A DNA stretch of 64,000 nt, taken from the NCBI GenBank assembly GCA_963678675.1, contig OY783192.1, positions 3,916,001 to 3,980,000 of the forward strand, read 5' to 3'. The notes beneath the pieces are model-generated. The model was not told where the DNA came from. It ran no database searches and saw only the letters and a program-made list of their open reading frames with translations. Made by a program: the position numbers and the translations under genes. Origin of the DNA: Xiphydria camelus. Its lineage: Eukaryota > Arthropoda > Insecta > Hymenoptera > Xiphydriidae. Positions within the stretch are counted from its first letter, which is position 1; every line of letters starts with the position of its first letter. Positions 33,677 through 44,905 of the stretch are shown here, piece after piece.

Positions 33677-35424
33677 GGACCGCATAATATACTCGCGCGG
33701 TGACAACCCGGCCAGACATACAATGTAAATTTTGCAGCAACTTTACGAAAATCTAGATCGCGGCGTGTGCAGCAACTGTGTGTGTTGTATGAGTCCTCCC
33801 TTGGCCCTATTATTTATGCAATTGAATGATGAAATTATGTTTCGGAATTAATAACTAAATTTAAGACATTACTGTGATTCGACAAGTTGAGTTTTGCGTC
33901 GATTCTTTTACAACGTCAAATTTAAATCAGCCCATGATCTAAGTTTGATGTATCATTTGAAAATTACAGTCGTAACAAACGATCTGTTACATTGACGTAA
34001 AAATTAAGAAAATTCAAAGCAGAGCTCAAATTTGACGCACACCGTGAATCAGGAATGTCTGACTGGGAAACGTCGAAGATTATCGTGCAGACCGGGTCGC
34101 GCAGTCGATCGCATCGTTAAACTCCTCGCCGTATAAACGATCGAATCGTTAATAGAGCCGCGGCGGAGTTCTCGCTCGATAAAGAAACCTCTTCTCGGGC
34201 CATTTATCGGGGACGTCATGGAAAACGACGGCGCGCTCGGGGAATGCTCCAAGCGTGGCCATTGTCGTGCCAAGAATCGAGGAACGAAACGCGCTCGGGG
34301 CGGACGCGGGAGATTAAACCGTTCGCGGAATCGATTTCGTCGACGGAATTTGTTGCGAATCGCTGAAATTTCGAGGAATTTTCAAAACGACGCGCGAATT
34401 ATTTTGCGTACGTCGTGCGCGACGAGTAAGGACGATTGTCGATTTTAAAATGGCAGAGCTTATATATCACTGCGATGCGATTCTATTCCGCGCGTATGTA
34501 CATTCGCGTAAATCCGGCGACGCGTGGCGACGAGCGCGCGGTACGCTACACCCGCGCGCGTACGGGCCGAGTCGCGGCGAACACATGTCCCGCGGCATGT
34601 CGAACACGCGCTATCGGCGATCCAATCTTTAACCCTCGTTCCGCGATCGCGTACAGGTGAAGCGCCTCTCGCGCGCTGAGAGACTCCGGCTTGCGCGGGT
34701 GTTTCTTTCGTTGTCGCTCGTGTAAGGAGTAGGTACTGTAAACAAATTTCTATTCAATTTTTATTTTTTTCTATCCAGTACGTGATAATGAAAATTAATA
34801 TGCACTATAATTATGAAAATGAATATTTCTTTGAGAAATTTACTTCACAACTTTCAAAAAACGAAGTATATTAACTTTCATAATCACGTACTGTATAAAA
34901 GCTTTATATACAATGATATTAAATTAAATAGAATTCTTTTGACAGTGAGGCTGACGTATTACGTGATTAAATTTATACGCACAATTTAGCTGAATTTTTT
35001 TCAGATCTTCTTGAAACAATCAAAATCATTCCAAAGATATCAGCAAGATCGATAACGCCCCCCTAGATCTCTCCTGCGATAAAGTTTAAATCGAATGTCC
35101 GTTCCATACTCGTCGCTGGGCAAAGCCACGCGGAACACTTACGCAAGCGAAGCTGCGGTAGCTCTAATCACATGACGGCTTGGCGACTGCACAGCCAGGG
35201 AACGCAATTATGCGTGCTCGCATATTAGCGGCGTGTGTGAACGCGGACCTAGTTTCGCCAGCGCCGTGTGCACCACCGATGGGCGGTAATGAGAACACAC
35301 GAGCGCGTGCGCGTACTCGGACGCGAGCTGGAGCATCGGCGGCGTCTGTGATATGGAGTACGTGGGACACGGGGGCTGTTTCATGTCGGCTTAACCACCG
35401 ACACGTTTTTAAAAATGTTTACCG
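33677..35424. other. Mixed DNA, no gene supported
   Basis: 34050-34720 and 35090-35400 are CpG-rich, the rest AT-rich. Apart from the short palindrome at 34776-34893 I see no repeat copy. Confidence 0.35.
34776..34893. mobile_element. Short palindromic MITE, 118 bp
   Basis: CAGTACGTGATAATGAAAAT at the left pairs with the right end, which reverse-complements to CAGTACGTGATTATGAAAGT. TA follows the right tip. Interior AT-rich, non-coding. Confidence 0.55.
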
Positions 35425-36002
35425 TGCACGGAAAAAAAGGATTAGTAAAAAATCGTGGGAAAACTCATGAATTTTTACAGTTATCTCGGTAACAGGGCTC
35501 CTCGAGGTGAAACATTGATATTTTTAATAGACCACAGAGCGTACCTACTTGCTACAGTTCGTTATAGTATAAACATCAGTTTATATGATAAGATTGACCA
35601 ATCTCCTGTTAATGTGTCGGGTGTTTGCGGGTTTATACACAGAGAAAAAGAATTAGTTGGACCTGGCAAAAATTACTTGCGGAATTAAGTAATTATTTAT
35701 TTATACCAATGAAATTTTGTAATACCTCAATATGATATATTTTACTTACAATCATATGGAATAGTATGTGATTGTAAGAAAGATTTAATTAGGTAATATG
35801 AAGAAAGGTCAAATTGATGTAAATAAATAATTATTTACAACCCCGCAAGTAATTTTTGGTAGATCCAACTAATTCTATTTCTCTGTGTACTGCTACGAAC
35901 TGTAAAATTATGCTGTATTTATTTAAAAATTCAATGTTTCACCTCGAGAAGCGCTGTTACAAGGATTCACTGTAAAAGTTACCAATCCTTTTTCTCCGTG
36001 TA
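35425..36002. mobile_element. Family D MITE split by a family C MITE
   Basis: Left GCACGGAAAAAAAGGATTAG, right GTTACCAATCCTTTTTCTCC-GTG. Landmarks CAGGGCTCCTCGAGGTGAAA and TGTTTCACCTCGAGAAGCGC match the uninterrupted copy at 33338-33676. The split lies where the intact copy reads TTTATCTATACTTCTACG, and the insert is flanked by TA. Confidence 0.75.
35636..35889. mobile_element. Family C MITE nested in family D
   Basis: CACAGAGAAAAAGAATTAGT at the left, CTAATTCTATTTCTCTGTG at the right, TA at 35636-35637 and 35888-35889. It aligns along its length with the copy at 23863-24118. Confidence 0.78.
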
Positions 36003-36139
36003 GATATTATCTCATCCAATGGTACATACATTGAAAAAAGGATGTTTCAAAATGTAGCAATCAATCCCAGAAAGCATGAGGGGGGAAAAGCTCCAGGTAA
36101 GAAATCTGGTAATGAGAAAATTATGAATTCTGTTAAATA

Positions 36140-37145
36140 CCGTAGAGAACGGGGTAGATAGAAACTTAAGGGTCAATAGAAACAAAAACTCGGAACATAA
36201 TTCCATAAATCCTCTAGAGCATCAATTTGAATTTGACGGTCTTCGGTAAACGAGATGTTCCTCATTGATAGGTTCGTAATACATGACCAGCGACATTTTA
36301 CGGTTTAGGTTGTCAATTCTGCTGTAATATGGCCGATATCCACCAGCTGGTAAAAGGCGACAAATTAAAGTAGCGCAAAACTTTATATTTTTTGGTGTGA
36401 AAAAGGCAGGTAAGTTGATTCATATTTGGCTGAGAAGTACCTTAGTATACCGTGTTAGCACAGTCATTCACCAAAATTCTAAATTCTAAACAGGTTTGCA
36501 AGAGATAATTTTCTTGTTGATAAACTCACTTTTGGAAATAATTTAGGGTCAATAGAAACAGACTGTTTCTATTCGCCCAGCTGTTTCCATACACCCCACT
36601 GCATTTCTTTATATCATATTTTATAATAGCGGTATATCGTTGAATTTTAAAACTTTTTAGAATTATTTTGTATTCTATTCAAAGAGAAACTTCTTCCTTG
36701 CAGTAAAATTCCCCGAACTTACCACCATGACACATGAAGTAAGACTTATCTTTATCACTTTCAGGAAACGATGGATAAGGCTTTAAGGGACATTTCCAAT
36801 GGAATGTCCTACAGAGCAGCTAGTAAAAAATATCAAATACATTATTCCGTTCTATATCGCCATATCAAAAATTCGCACATCTAAAGGAACAAGGTGGTCA
36901 AATACCTCTAAATGAGGAAAACAAACCAGTGTTTCTGTTCACCCCACGTTATGGGGTGAAAAGAAACTAAGTTTTTATTTTTTTGTTCTGTCAAAATGGT
37001 AGATTTTTGCAAAAACGATATATGCATCGTCATCTATTAGTGTCGACCGGACTTTTCCCTATTTTTAACTTAAAGAATGCTTAACCGTTTTCTTGCACCG
37101 GAGTCGCAAACTACCAAAAGTGTTTCTATTGACCCCGTTCTACGG
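36140..37145 (+). mobile_element. Pogo-like DNA transposon remnant, about 1 kb
   Basis: Terminal inverted repeats CCGTAGAGAACGGGGT...AGAAAC on the left and GTTTCTATTGACCCCGTTCTACGG-type sequence on the right, flanked by TA (36138-36139 and 37146-37147). Internal phrases such as GGGTCAATAGAAACA and TTTCTATTCGCCC repeat the terminal motif. A psq-type helix-turn-helix fragment lies at 36771-36884. The paralogous family E copy at 55228 reads GTTAAATACTATA across the same point, giving an empty site and confirming a TA duplication. TA target, psq domain and short termini fit the pogo branch of Tc1/mariner. Confidence 0.78.
36762..36884 (+). pseudogene. Pogo transposase N-terminal HTH remnant
   Basis: After a pyrimidine tract ending TTTCAG (a plausible 3' splice site at 36764), the frame reads ETMDKALRDISNGMSYRAAS and continues through KKYQIHYSVLYRHIKN to a TAA at 36882-36884. 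The pattern (acidic/Lys start, GMSYRxAxxxYxIxxSxLxRHIK) is that of the HTH_psq DNA-binding domain found at the N-terminus of pogo/CENP-B type transposases and pipsqueak-like regulators. The CENP-B and DDE domains that should follow are absent and the frame closes immediately, so this is a remnant. Confidence 0.72.
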
Positions 37146-37321
37146 TACTATATTATACAGGACTTATACTTGTATTACGTCTGACATAAGTAAATTTTAT
37201 ACAGTATACTAATTAACTGAATTCATAACCGCATTATCACTAGATTTCTAACTTGGTGTTTTTCCCCCATACTTTCTGGGATTGATATTGTTACACTTTG
37301 AAATATCATTTTTCTCAATAT

Positions 37322-37861
37322 AAGTATCATTTTAAAATGAATTTAAAATAACGAACAATTCGACATTTACTATTATCAAACGGGAAGTCAGGGTGAACGC
37401 GATTCCGTTTTGAATTTCTGAGCCTCTGCTAACCAATCACAGCCGAAGACCGAAGCTCTATCCGCGCAACCGCTACGACACCGTAAAGCGTCCTTGACGC
37501 CGTTTCCGCGCACGCTTCGAGCTAAGGAAGAGCGTGGAATGGTCCGCCGCGTGAAGCTCGCCGCTGGAAGCTGCGTCGACGATGCCGACGGATCTCCTGA
37601 AACGAGCGAGAGAGCAAGAGAGAGGAAGAGAGAAGGCGAGAGCTTCCGGGAAGATGTGGGAACGTTCGCGGATTAATTTCATGAGGACGAAGGGGCGTGC
37701 GTCGGATTCGCCAGTGCTCCTCGACTCTGGATGAATGGCAGAGGGTGGAGAGTGGAGAGCGAGTGATATACAGAGAATGTGTGTGCGAGCCACGACGGTG
37801 ATGGAATTAGGCCTTATCTTGTTGCCGGTATTTGCGGGACACGAAAATCGGCAACCTTTAA
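37322..37861. other. No recognisable feature
   Basis: Mixed composition; (GA)-rich around 37605-37635, overlapping open frames on both strands without motifs. Confidence 0.3.
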
Positions 37862-38423
37862 CCAAGAACAAAATTTAGTTGAGACTTAGTTGGTTTAAAT
37901 TAGTCTTAACACAACATTTTTAATTAAGTTAAAAAAATCGTGTTTATTTCAATAATCTTTTATTCATATCAAGTATAAACATAATCAATGTGAGTAAATA
38001 TTAGTCACACTAAAAAAATACTTACTTAGTCCAACTGCATATAAATAGTCATACCATGTAAGGCTAAACTTACTCGCCAGGAAAGAAACACGAATCACTA
38101 TTACCCCACTACCTATGAGCTTTTGGCTCATATTTGTATGATACCTTGTTGAAGATTACACGTTTATCTACAATAAAGTCTTATATCGATATAGGCCAAA
38201 AATTCATTGATACTGAGATAAGAGTGATTGAAGTTTCTTTCCTGGCGAGTAAGTTTAGCCTTACATGGTATATGGCGAACTAAATATGTAAAGTTGTAGC
38301 AACTACACATCTACTTATAGTGATTAAACCTGTATTAGTTTTTTACCTAAATTAAGAAAATATTTAATTGCTTGAAATAATTTAAACCAAATGAATCGAT
38401 TCAACCAATTTTTTTTCTCAGTC
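37862..38423. mobile_element. MITE split by a family B MITE
   Basis: Left ACAAAATTTAGTTGAGACTT-AGTTGGTTTAAATT is inverted with respect to right AATTTAAACCAAATGAATCG-ATTCAACC, with an end in TTTTTTTTCTCAGTCT. The interior contains AGTCCAACTGCATATAAATAGTC before and GGCGAACTAAATATG after the nested family B copy. Confidence 0.5.
38052..38270. mobile_element. Family B MITE, best copy (219 bp)
   Basis: Terminal inverted repeats of about 38 bp, nearly perfect: TACCATGTAAGGCTAAACTT-ACTCGCCAGGAAAGAAAC and its complement at the right end. The interior holds ATGAGCTTTTGGCTCAT and GGCCAAAAATTCAT, an inner inverted pair. Non-coding. The outermost TA may be the target duplication. Confidence 0.78.
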
Positions 38424-39937
38424 TTCCATCCGCTCCTCGCAAACTTGTTCTCCGTCCGTCCGGATTGCACGCGACGTTATAACGACGTCTCCATGCTTTC
38501 AGAAGTGACGCGACAGAGTTTCCTCGCTTTTAACGGCACCGGACCGAAGGTGTCCGGAGAGGTTCGACTGTACAATTGCTCGAACCCGATCGCAAATCGT
38601 ATTTACACGTCCGTGTAGACATAGCCGTAGGTGCTCGCACGTGTATAGTACACACCTGTGCCCATCTATAGACATACGAGGACTCCATAATTTACGTAGC
38701 TATTACCCTATGCCATAGGTATGTGATATACGTAAGACGTTGGTACTCGAGAGTGCGGTAAATCGACCAGTCGATAAGAAGCGATCCGCAACGTTGATTA
38801 CGCGCGCGAGAGACGAGACTCCGAGGAGCGCGCGAGAGGATCGTATCTATAGCTATACGTACTTGTAATTCCGATAGGAGGGGCGGCGTTCGCGGTGGTA
38901 CGTCGTAAGTTACTCGAGTAGGTACCTGTGTACACACGTGGGTCTCCGTGTCACAGCATTACACGGATACGCGTCGCCGGTTATAGCCAGCTGCTGAAGG
39001 CGAGACTCCCGAATGCGACTGGAAAACTTGAAAATTACGATCCGGTCCCCGTATATACGAATTCCAAAGAGTCTCGAAGATCGTGCAAGTTTTCTCAAAA
39101 GACTCTAGAATTTCTCTCTTCGCGCTATTATTCGCGAGCTTCATTCGGCATCCGCCGAGATTTCATCTCGGACGATTCATCGTCGCGGGGTGTCGTCGTT
39201 AAAACTTGTCCGGCGTTGGAAGAATGATGATAAGAAGAGCAGGACCGACGCCCGGGGAGAAAGACGAGGGGTGACCGGTTATCCCGTGTCTCCTATAGGG
39301 AAGATAGCACCCTGGGAAGCCGCCCTGGGTCGGGAAAAGGAGCCTCTATTACGTGGCGCGGGGTTGAGAAGGCAATCTGTCGACTAAGCCGCCCCTTATT
39401 ACCTTGCCACCATCGCCACTACCCGCGGAATCCGCGTGAAAATATACCTATGTATCTCTCGCGTTACCTACCTACCGCTGACACCTCCCTCCACTCCTCT
39501 CCTCTCGACTCGATTCTCCCATAACCTGTTCCAGCATCTCGGCGAACTCTACGCGGGATATATACTCGCGCGTTTGTGTGCTCGGTATGCCCTGCGCCCC
39601 CGTACACCGCGCGCGTCTCGCGCGACGCTTATATTATGTACACCTATCTCACACAATCGGTCCGACCCTATTCAGTCACAGATATTAGGTGTCTATCTTA
39701 TCCGCCGATACGTGTTACGCGTAAGGGTGCACGATTATCGATTCGACTCGGCCTTCCGCAAACACTGTCGTCGGGAATCGTGACGGTGCGGTGAACCGGG
39801 CGCTCGCGGGCGTTCGGTAAGGCCCAGATGGCATGGCAAGTGAACAATCATGCTTCTACGTTCGTCCTACTGATATGCCGATAGAAACCGGCTTACGAAG
39901 TACCTTACAGGTCCCGAATATCAAAATACAGTATCTG
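38424..39937. other. CpG-rich DNA, no gene supported
   Basis: Open frames on both strands, no motifs, no repeat copy recognised. A TATA-like GGATATATACTC at about 39557-39568 is not supported by anything downstream. Confidence 0.33.
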
Positions 39938-40125
39938 CGCTGGAGAAAAATAATTGCTAGTGTTAACAAAATATTTCTCGAATAAAGAATATATTATGAT
40001 CTTAAACATTTTTAAGAATACAGATTTTTGGTCGAAGAATCTATATTCTTGATTGAAGAATACTTAAATAGCTTCGTTGAAACGAAAAGTTCTTCCTGTG
40101 TGAAAAAAAACAATTACCTACTCGA
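39938..40125. mobile_element. Family G MITE fragment
   Basis: Starts CTGGAGAAAAATAATTGCTA and continues GTGTTAACAAAATATTTCTC, the left-hand sequence of family G (see 53500-54008), with a later CTTCCTGTGTGAAAAAAAAC that matches the family's internal poly-T/A segment. No right terminus found. Confidence 0.5.
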
Positions 40126-40229
40126 GCCTATTTTTTAAAATAGAATATTTAAGAAGTAGTATTAAATAGAATATTAGAGTATTTTAAAAGGAATATTTAT
40201 TTTAAAAGGAGTTTCTCGTTCGTCAGTCT

Positions 40230-40345
40230 TTTCATATTATTATGACAATCTTTTGCTGCCACAGGTAATATTTCCGTTGTGGTAGCAAAAATTTCCCAGC
40301 AAAACCCAGTTTTGCCAAGACGGCAAAATCGTTTTTTCCCATGAA
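40230..40345. mobile_element. Family F MITE fragment
   Basis: CTTTTGCTGCCACAGGTAAT, GTGGTAGCAAAAATTTCCCA and GCAAAACCCAGTTTTGCCAA match the right arm of the element at 29435-29969. Left arm absent. Confidence 0.5.
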
Positions 40346-41537
40346 GCTTGTACGTTGGATTTACGATTAAAATCGGCGGACCGCAGCCGCTTTTTCGTTC
40401 CTCGAAGGCAAATCTATAAGATGGCTTCGCGACGTAACTATCTGGCGATAAATCGTATCGCGTATAACGATGGCATTGAGATTTCACGGGACTTGCCAAG
40501 AGGATTAATAAGGATGGATAGGCCCGTAGGTTGGGATACACCCGCTCATCCACTTCGCTCTGGGTCCGAAACCCCCTCGCGCTCCGCCAGCTAAAGTTCG
40601 TAGTTCGGTGACGGGTGACAAACGAGAATAACTCCGCTACCGAGGGGTCGATACCCCACTACCGCCAACGGTAGCGACGTCCACTCGGAATTGTTGACGT
40701 CTTGCGAGACTATCTCTTCTATGCGTCTATGGGATAGACTTTGTGACGTTAGGAACGATCGCTTTATGATAAAATTCGCAAAGCTACCAACGAATGAGTC
40801 AGTAGTCAAAAAATAAATAAAGGAAGTCTTTGTGTTAAATCTAATTAATTTATTAGCGTTGAAGTATTCTGTTTTGTTGAATTTTCTCAGTAATACGAGC
40901 CACGCAAAAATTTACGACGCACCCGTAAAACACCAGGGCAAGACTGAAACTTAACCTTGCACTTGGCGCGGTGTCAGCTTACACGAACATTCGTACAGAG
41001 AGAGAGAGAGAGAGAATCAATACTTTACTTCGAATCTTCCGAAGGGTGACCGAACGCGGAAAGGATGGGAGGATAACCTCGACGTTGTGTACCCCGTATA
41101 AAGCTACCAGAGCCACCAGCCCGTCAATATCGACACCCATAACCCTCGATGCCCCATCCGCGCTCTCTCCATATCCCGGCAACAATTACGCGCGGGTAAC
41201 AGTCTGTTTCCTCCCCGTAAGTGAATTTATAATCTAATTTCGGAACCCCTTACCCGGGAACGAGGACCCTCTCGACAGCCTCGAGCTACCAGACGACGAT
41301 CGACTCTCCGCAGCTACCGAACGAATCGCAGATTGGGATCGAAGGGTCGACCTTCGGGGTTTACGCTTGAGGAGGAGACGTATACCAAATGACGGGACGT
41401 CAAAGTGGATAAATCGTCGAATACTTGTCTTGTTGTCCCTTTCATACACCCTGGAATTGATCCCCGTATCGATATCTACTTCAAAATAGATGAGGACTGA
41501 GACTGCGTCATCTTATTCTTCATGGAAATCAAACTGC
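40346..41537. other. Mixed DNA, no gene supported
   Basis: A short (AG)n tract at 40999-41014; open frames on both strands without motifs. Confidence 0.33.
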
Positions 41538-42089
41538 ATAGAAAAAAGTTTGTGGTAATCACTCTCACAATCCATATGGTAAGGTTGAATTCGGTCTATA
41601 AATAAAAAAAAATATTCATATTCTTAAGTTCGATTTGTAATTTCCATACATATTCAATATCATACGAAAAAGAAAATAACCGAAAAAATAATTATTCGCT
41701 AAGTTATATCGTGACGTCATCGAAATGCAAGAGAGACGCACTTCTGTTAAATAACGAGTGCGGGAGAGATAGACTTACAGCACGATGACGTAGCTAAATT
41801 TTTTAATGTAATTTTCCAGCTCAGATAAGGCCGAAAATGAAAAATGAAAAAAACACGAGGTAAATAATTTTGCCCACATATTTCAAATCTGCGATAAAAA
41901 GTTGCTTAAAATCGAATTATTTCAACATTATTTCAGTCCCACAAATATGTCGACATTTACAATAAGTATTGTCCCATTAACTATACTTATGGTAAATATC
42001 GACAAATTAATCGTACTGAACATCATATGCCGCAATAATCTTACCACATGGATTGTAGGAGTGGTTACCACAAATTTTTTTCTCCGTAT
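41538..42089. mobile_element. Family H MITE, interrupted or enlarged copy
   Basis: Left 41538-41593 (AAAAAAGTTTGTGGTAATCA, AATCCATATGGTAAGGTTGA) and right 41936-42089 (GTCGACATTTACAATAAG, CTTACCACATGGATTGTAGG, GTGGTTACCACAAATTTTTT, CTCCGTA) together form a family H element as at 29568. About 340 bp of unrelated AT-rich sequence (41594-41935) sits where the 29.6-kb copy has only a few bases, so it may be an insertion, though no inverted ends were identified for it. Confidence 0.58.
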
Positions 42090-42940
42090 GAGATTCGATT
42101 AAAATCGCTGAACTGATGGAAGCGAGAAGGAAAACGCACAAATAAGAGTAAGAATACGAGGATAATGAACCAAAAGAAATTTCGTTGTGTTGATCCTATT
42201 TATTTTTTTAATCCGGGAAAATTCGTGGAAAACTCCCGATTTAACCGGATCCCCCTCGACTCCGTTCCGCGCGTCAGGAACGTGAAACCGGACTCGAATT
42301 TCAGATCATGATCCTTTCGGGATACATTCGACTCGCGATTCCCAACAGCCTAATCATTATACTCGTACAGATACGAGAGACAAATGACCGACTTTCGCGC
42401 CTGTGGGTATATCCCGCGAAATGTTCGCTCGGGCTCTCTTCGCGGGGGAAGAAAAATTGCGATCGGAATCCGCGGATCCAGAGGGAGGATACCGCTCGGG
42501 CTTCGGGAACCCACGTCGAGTAGGATCGATACGCTACTTTTCTTAGATTACCGGAGCGCGCGCGAGGTCTCTCGTCCTCGTTTCGGACAAATTGTTCCTC
42601 ACCCTGCCGACCGCGTTCGCTTCGCATCCCCCCCGGTCGTGGCGCAGGGGCTCGTTCGGTTATCGTCTTCTCCGCCATGGCGGAGCTTTGATCATCGGCT
42701 TTCGCCCGAGCGGGAGAGACGATCCGGGCGCCGCGGTGGGACCGAAATGGCGGCGCTCTCTATCGAGCGCGCGAGAGGCGCTGCTAAATTGACAGTGAGG
42801 AGCGCTTTGTCGAGTGCGTCCAAAGCGGGCTGGATTGCATGTTGCAGCGTGCCTTTAGTCTGCACTTTACGGCATTGAAGAGATAGAGAGAGAGAGAGAG
42901 GGGAGGGATAGACTTTCCGGGGTATGCTTTGTAGGCCTTA
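42090..42940. other. CpG-rich DNA, no gene supported
   Basis: Frames are open on both strands; (GA)n at about 42878-42900. Nothing recognisable. Confidence 0.33.
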
Positions 42941-43522
42941 GGGTGGGGTCACACAGCCGGAATGTCTTTCTGAATTCAGAAACGGAATTCAGAGAGAATC
43001 TGAATTCGGACACTTCAGGTAGGTCAGTATTCTCGTGTTTCTCAACTAGCGAATATCGTTGATCGGTATGGAAGACGAATTGATACTTATCGCGCTGCTT
43101 TTAGCTATTTATAAAAAAAAAACGCAAACGAATAGACTGGATTCACCCTGTTAATGTGAACAGAATAAGGGAGAGCCAGTAACGCATTATTGCAAGAAAA
43201 TTACGATAACATCCTGATAGATTCTTCGATTGCAAATTTAGTATGTTGTTCAGGATGTGAAACTGAGCTGAACTACCAAATTTCAAAACTCCCTGATTTT
43301 GTTTAAGGTAAAACTCCTTATTGCCTGGACTACATTCAGAATCAGATTTCGGCGTGTCTGAGCTGTCATTCCGACAGATAGATCTGAAAAATTCAGAATC
43401 TGAAAAAATCCGGACGTGTGCTGCCTCATTTAAATTACATACAATTCTGAGCGTTCTGAATTCAGATTCTGAATTCCGTTTCTGAATTCAGAAAGACATT
43501 CCCCGGCTGTGTGACCCCAGCT
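42941..43522 (+). mobile_element. PIF/Harbinger-type non-autonomous element, 582 bp
   Basis: Terminal inverted repeats start GGGTGGGGTCACACAGCCGG at the left and, reverse-complemented, AGCTGGGGTCACACAGCCGG at the right, followed by an inner repeat AATGTCTTTCTGAATTCAGA in both arms (about 75 bp per arm). A TTA trinucleotide flanks each end (42938-42940, 43523-43525), the characteristic PIF/Harbinger target duplication. The interior keeps a recognisable Harbinger transposase N-terminus (43068-43290), so the element is an internal-deletion derivative of an autonomous Harbinger. Confidence 0.78.
43068..43290 (+). pseudogene. Harbinger transposase N-terminal relic
   Basis: An ATG at 43068 opens MEDELILIALLLAIYKKK, then a 10-A run where the frame slips; in the next frame comes WIHPVNVNRIRE, and later (another frame) HPDRFF followed shortly by LFRM. 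PIF/Harbinger transposases typically begin with a short acidic/hydrophobic helix, a basic run, the W(V/I)xPxN..R motif, and then an (E/D)xFFxYFRM motif in the same order and roughly this spacing. The order and the host element's TTA duplication support the call. At least two frameshifts and loss of the DDE domain make it non-functional. Confidence 0.62.
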
Positions 43523-43550
43523 TTACTGTCGTTGAGGCACCGAATATACG

Positions 43551-44216
43551 CCCGAGTCGAAATTGTAGACCTACTCGTTTAGGCTTATAATACAGTAGGT
43601 CGATTTTCCATTGCACCCGAAGCCTATATCGAGCCTAAAAAAATAGTCTGTTAGTGAACACTTCACCAGTTTTAGGTTCAAAGTAAAAGCTTATAGGCTG
43701 ATTAGGCCAACGGTAGGCCGAATAGTGTATTAAAAGCATTAAAATAGGGGTAAATTTTGACTCGGGTGCTCTTTTACTCTCAATGGCTTCCCGAGTTGAA
43801 ATTCTCGCTCTCCTGTTAGCCTCCAGAGCCTGTATTATTTTGTTAAAGTCTCCTACCGTCAAAATATCAGTCTAACGCTAACCTCTTCAGCCTTACTTTT
43901 CGTTAAAATTCACTCTAGCTTGCGCTAAACGTATTTTCCAATTCCCTGACTGAACCTGGCATATAATCTCGATCTTTCTTCAGCCTACTCAACTTCGTTG
44001 GAATAGGTTGGATTGGCTGAGTACAGATCGAAATCAGCCTCCTTTCAGCCTCAAAATGGAATAAACGGAAATAACTGCCTGTTGGAGGTTGACGGTAGGT
44101 TGGCGAACGTGTTTTCTAGTCTAATATATATTTTAGCCTTATCTGACGCTCCTCGGCCTAAGTTTCGTAACATCAAAAAGTAGGCTGAACAGAGGCCGAG
44201 AATTTCAACTCGGGTT
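43551..44216. mobile_element. Family K element, 666 bp
   Basis: Ends CCCGAGTCGAAATTGTAGAC (left) and, reverse-complemented, ACCCGAGTTGAAATTCTCGG (right). The same motif occurs twice more inside (about 43755-43770 and 43790-43805), so it may be built from duplicated ends. Repeated phrases TTAGGC and GCCTA/TAGGC occur throughout. Truncated copies lie at 11211-11395 (minus) and 56571-56690. No coding relic. Confidence 0.62.
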
Positions 44217-44316
44217 CTAATCGAAAAGAGGAATAGGTCACAGGAGAGACATGCGTGAGAAGGCGAGGGAACGTTGATTTCGTCGCACGGCTTATGGTGC
44301 CCATCCACGTACAGGC

Positions 44317-44500
44317 GGACTGCAGTCCCGGACTGTGAGCGATCCCGCCTGCAGTCCAAATTTCGCCATACACGTACAGTTCGCCTGCAGTCCGTCGCCT
44401 GCAGTCCGTCGAAACTGTTAGAAAACTGTACGTGTGTGGCGGTTGATCTGCAGTCCAGGCCTGTCGTGCTAAACTTTCATTGATATAAAAAATTGTCTAT
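44317..44500. repeat. Subterminal direct duplication, unit 1
   Basis: About 180 bp nearly identical to 44724-44905: shared are GCGATCCCGCCTGCAGTCC-like sequence, CATACACGTACAGTTCGCCT, the tandem CTGCAGTCCGTCGC, and GTGTGTGGCGGTTGATCTGC. The duplication multiplies the CTGCAGTCC motif on the left side of the 2.7-kb transposon. The 220 bp between units is not repeated. Confidence 0.78.
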
Positions 44501-44549
44501 CAGTTGCACTCCAGGGGCACCTGTACGGTACCCGGGCGGTTCGACGCTC

Positions 44550-44696
44550 TCATTCCACGGGCGGTTGATCCTTCCACTCGAGCGGCGCCTCTATGGCATT
44601 CGGGCAGTTTGGTACTCGATATGTTTTATTTCCGATGTGCGAAAAGATTAGCGGTGCTGCTACAGTGCCGTCTACAATTAAAAAACGGAATCTGCA
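44550..44696 (-). pseudogene. Possible 3' exon of a second transposon gene
   Basis: Reading the minus strand, a TTTCTGCAG acceptor-like sequence is followed by FRFLIVDGTVAAPLIFSHIG, then a stretch with RVPNCPNAIEAPLEWKDQ before a stop; the next frame continues WNESVEPPGYRTGAPG. The low-complexity-free composition, the acceptor and the apparent frameshift suggest a decayed coding exon. I do not recognise the family; two-gene Harbinger or ISL2EU elements carry an accessory protein, which this might be. Confidence 0.35.
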
Positions 44697-44723
44697 GAAA
44701 CAGTAAAAACGAGAAAATTGATG

Positions 44724-44905
44724 CTGCAGTCCCGAACTGCGAGCGATCCCGCCTTCAGTCCAAATTTCACCATACACGTACAGTTCGCCTGCAGTCCGTC
44801 GCCTGCAGTCCGTCGAAACTGTTGGAAAACTGTGCGTGTGTGGCGGTTGATCTGCAGTCCGGGCCTGTCGTGCCGAACTTTCATCGATGTTAAAAATTTT
44901 CTGTC
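44724..44905. repeat. Subterminal direct duplication, unit 2
   Basis: Second copy of 44317-44500 with about 5-8% differences (for example GGACTGTGAGC becomes GAACTGCGAGC). The start-to-start offset is about 407 bp. Confidence 0.78.

Larger units (their letters stand above)
36027..37321. mobile_element. Family E MITE split by a pogo-like element
   Basis: Left CATTGAAAAAAGGATGTTTC and GTAGCAATCAATCCCAGAAA; right CCCCCATACTTTCTGGGATT and TATCATTTTTCTCAATA, the inverted counterpart. The uninterrupted relative is at 55116-55396. About 290 bp remain after removal of the insert 36140-37145. Confidence 0.75.
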
